Positions 6,560 to 11,745 of a stretch of 11,745 nucleotides of DNA are shown here, piece after piece. The DNA is from Pseudomonadota bacterium. GTDB taxonomy: Bacteria > Myxococcota_A > UBA796 > SXON01. The number at the start of each line of letters is the position of its first letter. Position 1 is the stretch's first letter. The notes beneath the pieces are model-generated. The model had not been told where the DNA came from. It saw nothing but the letters and a program-made list of their open reading frames with translations, and did not search any database. The DNA lies in contig SXOM01000056.1 of the NCBI GenBank assembly GCA_005776735.1, forward strand, positions 1 to 11,745. The letters run 5' to 3'. The translations under genes were made by a program, and so were the position numbers.

Positions 6560-7819
6560 TCACTCCACGAGATCTGCTGCCGACCGCGGTTCGACCAGGA
6601 ACTGCGGGACGTCATCGTAGCTCGTGTAGTACAGGGGGCCAGTCACGGAGGCCCAACTGTCACCGTTCTGTGCGTCGAAACCGTAGAGCAGGTCGTCGAC
6701 GTACACGCCCTTGTCGGTCAGGACGGCGCCGAAGTCTTCGTCGGTCACGGCGGTGACGGTCTGCACGGTGATGAGCGCCGACTGCCACGGCATCCAGTCG
6801 GTGATGCCGTCGGGAACGACGGTGACGACGGGCTCGGCCGTCCCGGTCGCCGTGAGCGAGCCCGTGTCGCCGACGTACACCTCGACCAGGCCGTAGTAGT
6901 CGGACACGTCGCCCACGATCTCGAAGGTGGTGCCGGCCTCGTAGGCGGTGAAGCCCGCGGGCGAGAACGCCACCAGGCCGCTGTACTCGCCGCCGCCGGC
7001 GTCCTGCACGAAGACGTAGGTGCGGCCGTCCGCTTCGCCGAAACTCTGGGCGGTCGCGACGACGTCGGTCAGCCGCACCGGGCCGCAGACCCCGTCGGCG
7101 CGCACCGCGTGGATGGTGGTGTCGACCACCTCGGGCGCGGTGTAGGTGCCGAGGTCTTCGGCGGTGCGGTTGTTGAGCGACCACTCCTCGTACTGGTAGA
7201 ACACCACGCCGGTGACCGAGGCATAGTGGCCGCGGCAGGCGTAGTCGTTGTAGACGAAGCCGTCGTCGAGGTTGACGCCGGCGCTCAGGCGCCCGGTGCT
7301 GTACCCGTTGATGGACTCGATCGACTGGTTGGTGAGGGTGACCGGCACGCTCTCCCACGCGTCCCAGTCCACGCCGGCGCCGTCGCCCAGGTCGGGCGGG
7401 GTGGGCAACGTGCCGCTGCCCGAGAGCGTGATGCTCGTGGCATCGCCGACGACCAGCTCGGTCCAGCCATAGTATTCGCTGATCTTGCCGCTGATGGTGA
7501 CCTCGTCGCCGGGCTCGACGTCGAGCTCGTCGCCGAACTGGCCCTGGCTCCACACGTACACGCCGCTGCGCTCGCCGCCGGCGGGGTCCTGCACGAAGAA
7601 ACCGTCGGACCGACCGGACTCGCCGTCGGCGCGCGTGAGCGGCGACGAGACGAGCACGCCGGTGATCGTGACCGTTTCGCCGTCGGCCACTTCGCCCGAG
7701 CGGATGTCGAAGATGTCGACCCCGCCGCCGGAGCCGGTGTCGTCGGTGTCGCCGGTGTCGGAGCCCGAGTCCTTCTGGATGGGGTCGAGGCAGGCGGTGA
7801 GGGCGAGAAGGACGACCAT
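6560..7819 (-). CDS. Duplicated OB-fold-like lipoprotein
   Basis: 419 residues. MVVLLALTAC is a 9-residue signal with lipobox LTAC (Cys10), followed by an Asp-Thr-Gly linker to about residue 35. The rest is an internal duplication. Module A (about 46-137) and A' (about 236-327) share FVQD-(P/A)-(A/G)-GGE-x-SG, GD-(I/V)-S-x-YYG and VGD followed by a Ser/Thr-rich strand. Module B (about 150-224) and B' (about 341-418) share W-x-x-W-x-S, an Asp-Asp strand, (Y/W)ASVTG and a closing Glu-Asp-Leu or Ala-Asp-Leu. A-type modules resemble the YhcR/ExeM OB-fold domains that accompany extracellular nucleases, but no nuclease domain is present here. It may bind nucleic acid or another ligand at the surface; this is inference. 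GGGAG lies 5 nt before the ATG. The phosphoesterase gene follows after 2 bp. Confidence 0.85.
   Translation of the reverse strand: MVVLLALTACLDPIQKDSGSDTGDTDDTGSGGGVDIFDIRSGEVADGETVTITGVLVSSPLTRADGESGRSDGFFVQDPAGGERSGVYVWSQGQFGDELDVEPGDEVTISGKISEYYGWTELVVGDATSITLSGSGTLPTPPDLGDGAGVDWDAWESVPVTLTNQSIESINGYSTGRLSAGVNLDDGFVYNDYACRGHYASVTGVVFYQYEEWSLNNRTAEDLGTYTAPEVVDTTIHAVRADGVCGPVRLTDVVATAQSFGEADGRTYVFVQDAGGGEYSGLVAFSPAGFTAYEAGTTFEIVGDVSDYYGLVEVYVGDTGSLTATGTAEPVVTVVPDGITDWMPWQSALITVQTVTAVTDEDFGAVLTDKGVYVDDLLYGFDAQNGDSWASVTGPLYYTSYDDVPQFLVEPRSAADLVE
6563..6566 (-). promoter_or_regulatory. Shine-Dalgarno site favouring the ATG at 6557
   Basis: GGAG on the minus strand lies 5 nt before the ATG at 6557 and overlaps the alternative GTG start at 6563. 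It therefore favours the ATG. Confidence 0.55.
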
Positions 7820-7824
7820 GGACG

Positions 7825-7829
7825 CTCCC
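7825..7829 (-). promoter_or_regulatory. Shine-Dalgarno site for the OB-fold lipoprotein
   Basis: GGGAG on the minus strand lies 5 nt before the ATG at 7819. It fixes the start and sits in the 39-bp gap between two divergent genes. Confidence 0.6.
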
Positions 7830-7858
7830 AGGTTAGCGGGGGCCGCATCTACACGGGG

Positions 7859-8797
7859 ATGGGCTCGGTGACAAGTGAAGTTCCGGCGTTGGCGGTGCGC
7901 GGCCTGTCGCGCTTCTACGGCAAGCGCGCGGCGGTCCACCGGTTGGACCTGCAGGTCGACGCGGGCGACCTCTACGGCTTCCTCGGCCCCAACGGCGCCG
8001 GCAAGACGACCGCGATCCGCGCGATCCTCGGCCTCATCGCCAAGAGCGAAGGCGAGGTCAAGGTGTTCGGCGAGGGCGACTCGGTGCTCCAGCGGCACGA
8101 GGTCGGCGCCCTGGTCGAGACGCCCACGTTCCACGAATGGCTCAGCGCGCGCAACAACCTGCGGGTGGCCGCGGCCTATGCGGGGCGCGGCACCGAGGCG
8201 GACATCGACGAGGTGCTCGAGCGGGTGGGCCTGCGCGAGCGGGCGCGGGAGCGGGTGGGCGGGTTCTCGTTGGGCATGCGGCAACGCCTGGGCATCGCCC
8301 GCGCGCTGCTCGGCAAGCCCAAGCTGCTGGTGCTCGACGAGCCCACCAACGGGCTCGATCCGCGCGGCATGCGCGAGGTGCGCGACCTGCTCAAGGAGCT
8401 CGTGCGCCGCGACGGCCTCACGGTCTTCGTGTCGAGCCACCTGCTCTCCGAGGTCGAGGCGATGTGCAACCGCGTCGGCATCCTCGACCGCGGGGTGCTC
8501 AAGGCCGAGGGCACCATGGCCGAGCTGCTCTCGCGTCTCGGTGGCGCCCAGGAGCTCGAGCTCGCGGTGGGCGACCGTCCGGCCGCGCTGGCGGTCTTCG
8601 ACAAGGTCGGCGGGGTCGAGGTCGTCGGCGACGGCGACGACCTGCGGATGGTGCTCCGCCTGCGGGGGGTGTCGCCCGCGGAGCTCAACCGTGCGCTGGT
8701 GCAGGGCGGCGTCGAGGTGTCGGCCCTGGTACCGAAGGTCGGCACGCTGGAGGAGCTGTTCTTGTCGGTGACTTCGTCCGAGCCGGGGGTGGCGTGA
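7859..8797 (+). CDS. ABC transporter ATP-binding protein (BcrA/CcmA type)
   Basis: 312 residues; powers an exporter with the permease encoded next. The motifs are complete: Walker A GPNGAGKT (43-50), signature FSLGMRQRLGIA (136-147), Walker B LLVLDEPTNGLDP (156-168) and the switch histidine in SSHLLSE (His194). At the Q-loop the sequence reads ALVETPTF, with Glu87 where most ABC proteins have Gln; this substitution is known from the BcrA and lantibiotic-immunity branch. A C-terminal domain of about 90 residues follows (about 220-312), usual for ABC-2 type ATPases. The substrate cannot be told from the sequence. The ATG at 7859 is used; an in-frame GTG at 7868 is an alternative, since neither has an ideal ribosome site. 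The stop codon overlaps the start of the permease gene by one base. Confidence 0.93.
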   Translation: MGSVTSEVPALAVRGLSRFYGKRAAVHRLDLQVDAGDLYGFLGPNGAGKTTAIRAILGLIAKSEGEVKVFGEGDSVLQRHEVGALVETPTFHEWLSARNNLRVAAAYAGRGTEADIDEVLERVGLRERARERVGGFSLGMRQRLGIARALLGKPKLLVLDEPTNGLDPRGMREVRDLLKELVRRDGLTVFVSSHLLSEVEAMCNRVGILDRGVLKAEGTMAELLSRLGGAQELELAVGDRPAALAVFDKVGGVEVVGDGDDLRMVLRLRGVSPAELNRALVQGGVEVSALVPKVGTLEELFLSVTSSEPGVA

Positions 8798-9648
8798 TGC
8801 CCAAGCAGTTCTTCCGCATGATCGCCGTCGAGGTGCTCAAGGTCTTCACCCGGGGGAGCGGCCTCGGCGCGCTCGTCGTGGCGTTGTTGGTGGGGGCGCT
8901 CGCTGCGCTCGCCATGAACGGGCTGATGCAGGTCCAGGAGGGCGTGCAGCTCAACGGCCAGGGCCTCGGCGGGCTCGTGCAGTTCGACGTCGTCGGCGTC
9001 GCCGCCAAGGCGTTGTCCGCGCGCAACTTCTTCGTCCTGCCGCTGTTGTTGTTCCTGGCCACGGGCGCGAGCATGGCGGGCGAACACGCCGACCGCACGC
9101 TGCGCGAGCTGGTGGTGCGGCCGGTGCCACGCTGGAGCATCCTCGCGGCCAAGTTCGCCGCACTCGCCTCGTTGTCGGCGGCCACGCTGCTGGTCACCTT
9201 CGTCACCTCGGTGGCGCTCGGCTGGCCGCTGGTCGGCCCGCCGCAGATCGACCAGTCGGTGGCCGAGGGGGCCGAGTCGCTCACGCGGGTGTCGCTGGGG
9301 TTCGCGGCGAGCTTCGTCAGCGACCTGTGCCTGCTCGCGCTCGGCCTCGCGCTGAGCACCTTCGTGCGCTCGGTGGGCGGCGTCGTGGTCAGCCTGGTGT
9401 TGGTCCTGCTCGCCGATCGTGCGATCTGGATGGGCCTGAACGGGGTCGGGCTCGCCCAGCGGATGATGACCGGCGCGCCCGAGCCGTGGGTCGACGAAGC
9501 GCTCAAGTGGACGCTGGTGGGGGCGCAGGCGTGCTGGGAGGGCTGGGAGACGAGCTTCGAACCCGGACAGTTCGTGGCGGTCACCGCATACACGGTGCTG
9601 GCCTGCCTCGTCGCCACGCTGCGGTTCGGCCGCTCCGATGTCCCCTGA
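8797..9648 (+). CDS. ABC-2 type membrane permease
   Basis: 283 residues with about six hydrophobic segments (roughly 22-40, 77-95, 117-141, 165-189, 191-212 and 257-275). Between the second and third lies MAGEHADRTLRELVVRPVPR (93-112), matching the cytoplasmic coupling motif of ABC-2 permeases (acidic-x-x-x-x-T-L-R, then P-x-x-R). It should pair with the ATPase encoded just upstream to export a small molecule, lipid or peptide, or to give resistance to one. The start overlaps the ATPase stop in TGATG, with a run of five G 7 nt upstream. A long outer loop (about 41-76) lies between the first two helices. The receiver-domain gene begins inside its last codons. Confidence 0.9.
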   Translation: MPKQFFRMIAVEVLKVFTRGSGLGALVVALLVGALAALAMNGLMQVQEGVQLNGQGLGGLVQFDVVGVAAKALSARNFFVLPLLLFLATGASMAGEHADRTLRELVVRPVPRWSILAAKFAALASLSAATLLVTFVTSVALGWPLVGPPQIDQSVAEGAESLTRVSLGFAASFVSDLCLLALGLALSTFVRSVGGVVVSLVLVLLADRAIWMGLNGVGLAQRMMTGAPEPWVDEALKWTLVGAQACWEGWETSFEPGQFVAVTAYTVLACLVATLRFGRSDVP

Positions 9649-10828
9649 GGCGCTCGCCGAGGTGCTCCATGCCCTCGGCGCGCCGGGTGCCTGGGCCGAC
9701 GCCTCGGGCCAGGTGGTGGTCGCCAACGAAGCGTTCCGGTCGTGGGCGCCGTCGTATGTGCAGGCCCGGCTCGACTGCAAGCCCGATGGTGCCTGGCTCG
9801 TCGCGCCGACCCGCACGCCGCTGCCGGTGCGCGCCGAGCCGTTGGGCGACGGCCACCTCGTCCTCGGCGCGAGCGACAGCGCGCGGGTCGCGCTCGACGC
9901 GGTCGTCACCAGCGTCGTCCGGCGCCTCGATCGGCTCGGCGGGGCGCTGAACTTCTCGCTCGGCGCCATCCTGCGCGAGCGGCCCGGGGAGTACGTCACC
10001 GCCTCGGTGCACGAGGCGATGACCGTGGTGGGGGAGCTCAAGAACCTCCGCCGCCAGGTGCTCGGGCTGTCCCCCGGCGTGTCGCAGCCCACCCCGCAGG
10101 CGGTGAACCTCTCCATCCTGGTCAACGACGCGCTCGCGGCGATGACCGGCCCGCTCCCGATCGAGGTGGCCGAGGGGGTGGCCGACTGCGTGGTGAGCGC
10201 GGTGCGCGAGAAGGTGTTCTTCGGCGTCGCGGCGCTGGTCGGCACCTTCGCGCGCCGCGTGGGGGGCCACGGCACCATCCTGGTCGACGTGCGGTCGCGG
10301 CCGACCACGGGCCAGGTGTACTTCTCCGCGCCGGGGCTCTCCCTCGACGGGATGGACCTCGACGCGGCGCGCGACGCGGTCGAAGCGGCGGGGGGGCGGC
10401 TCTTGGTGCTCGCCGATCAGGCGGTGATGGAGTTCCCGCTGTTCGACTCCGAAGCGCCGCGTGCCCCGGCCGAGCCGCGCGGCACCGTGCTCGTCGTCGA
10501 CGACGACCCGAGCACGCTCGCCATGATGGGGGCGGTGCTCCGGCGGGACGGGTTCGTGGTGATGGAGGCCGACAACGGCATCTCGGGGTCGACGATGTTG
10601 CGCATCCACGGGCGCGCGCTGGCGGCCCTCGTCACCGACGCGGTGCTGCCCGGCCGGAGCGGCATCGACCTCGCCACCGAGGCCCGGCGCTTCTTGCCAC
10701 GGCTGCCCATCCTCATCGTGACCGGCCACGACGAAGACCTGGTCATCGCCAAGGGGCTGAAGGTCTTGCGCAAGCCGTTCACGGTGGCCGAGCTGCGCTC
10801 GGCGGTCACCCGGAGCTTCCAACGCTGA
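9638..10828 (+). CDS. Degenerate sensor-kinase-like module fused to a receiver domain
   Basis: 396 residues. Residues 4-80 resemble a small PAS-like sensor (GAWADASGQVVVANEAF). Residues 82-145 are helical and look like a kinase dimerisation domain, but the segment GGALNFSLGAIL (101-112) has Ala-Leu where NtrB-type kinases have His-Asp. Residues 170-268 follow the order of a HATPase domain (ALVGTFARRVGG, then AARDAVEAAGGRLLVL, then VMEFPLF) without the N-box Asn or the Asp-x-Gly-x-Gly ATP site. Residues 282-396 are a receiver with all key residues: acidic pocket VVDDDP (287-291), phospho-acceptor Asp334, Thr362 and Lys379. The protein probably receives phosphate from another kinase and may signal by protein contact. 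It overlaps the permease gene by 11 bp, so it is likely made with the exporter. Its 3' end overlaps the opposite-strand gene by 23 bp. Confidence 0.85.
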   Translation: MSPEALAEVLHALGAPGAWADASGQVVVANEAFRSWAPSYVQARLDCKPDGAWLVAPTRTPLPVRAEPLGDGHLVLGASDSARVALDAVVTSVVRRLDRLGGALNFSLGAILRERPGEYVTASVHEAMTVVGELKNLRRQVLGLSPGVSQPTPQAVNLSILVNDALAAMTGPLPIEVAEGVADCVVSAVREKVFFGVAALVGTFARRVGGHGTILVDVRSRPTTGQVYFSAPGLSLDGMDLDAARDAVEAAGGRLLVLADQAVMEFPLFDSEAPRAPAEPRGTVLVVDDDPSTLAMMGAVLRRDGFVVMEADNGISGSTMLRIHGRALAALVTDAVLPGRSGIDLATEARRFLPRLPILIVTGHDEDLVIAKGLKVLRKPFTVAELRSAVTRSFQR

Positions 10829-11252
10829 AGGCGACGACCCAGGCGGCGCCGCACAGTCCGGTGGTGACCGCGGCGACGACGAGCGCCTGGCGGGCGGCGG
10901 GCGCTCCCCGCCACGTCCACGCGACGACCAGCGGCACCACCGGCGTGAACAGGGTGCCGAGCAACAAGAGGCCCGCGAGCTCGGCGCGGTCGAGCTGTCG
11001 CGTGGGCGCCGCGCCCCCGTAGAGGAGCGCGCTGGCGGCTTCGAGGCGGGCCTGCGCCGGGCGGAGCGCTTCCCCCCGCCGCAGGCGGGCCTGCACCTCG
11101 TCGAGCTCGTCGGCCCCGAGCACCCGGCTCGAGACCAGCACCGAGAGCACCGCTTCGTCGTGCGCGGGCAGGTGGCCGCACGCCGGGCACCGCCCGAGCG
11201 GGAGCTCCTTGTCGCCGCCGCACCGTACGCACAGGCTACGCGGGGCGTTCAT
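10806..11252 (-). CDS. Zinc-ribbon membrane protein, two transmembrane helices
   Basis: 148 residues. The N-terminus has a CxxC pair at 8-11 and another at 22-25 (CVRC and CPAC, ten residues apart), the usual layout of a zinc ribbon. A helical stretch follows (about 31-75, rich in Ala, Arg, Glu and Leu), then two hydrophobic segments (about 91-113 and 122-143). It is probably an inner-membrane protein with a cytoplasmic metal-binding head; no function is recognised. Its start overlaps the end of the upstream gene by 17 bp, so they are likely co-transcribed. Its 3' end overlaps the convergent receiver-domain gene. Confidence 0.75.
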   Translation of the reverse strand: MNAPRSLCVRCGGDKELPLGRCPACGHLPAHDEAVLSVLVSSRVLGADELDEVQARLRRGEALRPAQARLEAASALLYGGAAPTRQLDRAELAGLLLLGTLFTPVVPLVVAWTWRGAPAARQALVVAAVTTGLCGAAWVVAFSVGSSG

Positions 11253-11745
11253 CGTCCGGCACCAGCAGGATCACCTGCTCGACGGGCGCGATGTCGGCCT
11301 CGACCTGGCGGGCCCACCACGCGGCCCACGCGCCCTCGGTCGGGCCGTCGAGCACCACGACCACGTCGGGCCGCTCGATGCACACCCGGCCGACCCACCC
11401 GACCGCCGCCTGGGTCCACGGGGGCAACCACCGCAGCGGAACCACCCGCGGGCCGTCGAGCACGCCGGGCTCGCCGGGGAGCGGCACGAGCCCCGGCACT
11501 TCGGCCGGCGGGAGCGAGAGCGTGTGGATCGCGTCGTGCAGGCCGCGCTGGACGTCGACGTCCCAGGTGGCGGCGGCTTCGCCCCACCGGGCGGGCGGCA
11601 GGGGCGTCGCGGCGAGTCGCCCCCGCAGGCGCCGCAACAGCGGCAGGAGCCACGCGGGGCGCTCGGGGCCCGCGACCGGGTGGTCGACGCCGCCGACGGC
11701 GACGCCCAGCGGCTCGACGGCCAGGGAGCGGCCATCGGCGCCCAG
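11236..11745 (-). CDS. Unrecognised protein, 5' end cut by window edge
   Basis: The frame is open from the right edge to the TAG at 11236, giving 169 residues with the N-terminus missing. A TTG at 11637 could be a start, but the 36 codons upstream are open and read like protein (SLAVEPLGVAVGGVDHP), so the gene probably begins outside the window. The visible part is rich in Pro, Trp and Val (PPWTQAAVGWVGRV, PDVVVVLDGPTEGAWAAWW) and ends with a strand-like EQVILLVPDD. No family motif, signal or membrane helix is seen, so it is probably cytoplasmic. It leads into the zinc-ribbon gene with a 17-bp overlap, which suggests a joint function. Confidence 0.65.
   Translation of the reverse strand: MGADGRSLAVEPLGVAVGGVDHPVAGPERPAWLLPLLRRLRGRLAATPLPPARWGEAAATWDVDVQRGLHDAIHTLSLPPAEVPGLVPLPGEPGVLDGPRVVPLRWLPPWTQAAVGWVGRVCIERPDVVVVLDGPTEGAWAAWWARQVEADIAPVEQVILLVPDDERPA

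Noticed and set aside
6561..6563. GTG as the start of the phosphoesterase gene
   Set aside because: It would add only two residues and lies on top of the GGAG site that is well spaced for the ATG at 6557.
8176..10308. A 710-codon minus-strand open frame across the ABC genes, and another at 9581-10822
   Set aside because: The opposite frames encode an ABC ATPase, a permease and a receiver with all family motifs. The minus-strand translations are low-complexity shadows.

Overview
The window is a very GC-rich, densely packed stretch of bacterial chromosome, most likely from Myxococcota or a close relative. The evidence is a MYXO-CTERM-like C-terminal tail (Cys-Ala-Cys, hydrophobic helix, four arginines), MopE-like Asp/Cys-rich metal-binding segments, and Asp-Thr-Gly linkers directly after lipoprotein cysteines in several secreted proteins. 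The species cannot be named from this sequence. I see no tRNA, rRNA, CRISPR array, insertion sequence or phage gene. No stretch longer than about 150 bases lacks a gene.

Left part (1-7819, minus strand): six genes for exported proteins. Reading in the direction of transcription, an OB-fold repeat lipoprotein (6560-7819) is followed after 2 bp by a Tat-exported phospholipase C/acid phosphatase-like phosphoesterase (5154-6557). After 151 bp comes a small lipoprotein with an Asp/Ser/Thr repeat (4262-5002). After another 149 bp begins a tight three-gene operon: a PHP/DUF3604-like metal hydrolase with a MYXO-CTERM-like tail (2454-4112), a five-bladed propeller lipoprotein of the GH43/GH32/GH130 fold type (1117-2457), and a second propeller-like lipoprotein that runs off the left edge (1-1120). 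ATGA start-stop overlaps link these three. All six products are predicted at the cell surface or outside the cell, so a role in extracellular breakdown or surface chemistry is reasonable; the substrates are unknown.

Middle part (7859-10828, plus strand): an ABC ATPase and an ABC-2 permease overlap by 1 bp, and a third gene overlaps the permease by 11 bp. That third gene encodes a degenerate sensor-kinase-like module fused to an intact receiver domain. The three probably form one transcription unit for an exporter with an attached signalling protein. It diverges from the OB-fold lipoprotein gene with only 39 bp between start codons.

Right part (10806-11745, minus strand): a small zinc-ribbon membrane protein gene converges on the receiver gene with a 23-bp overlap. 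It follows an unrecognised gene, cut by the right edge, with a 17-bp overlap.

Two patterns across the window stand out. First, the Sec-type secretion signals are extremely short (7 to 11 residues) and mostly lack basic residues, yet two are confirmed by strong GGAGG ribosome binding sites. Second, genes inside the operons carry Shine-Dalgarno sites, whereas the two genes that follow a real intergenic gap on the minus strand have none. Those two instead have a -10-like hexamer at a distance that suggests leaderless or nearly leaderless transcripts.
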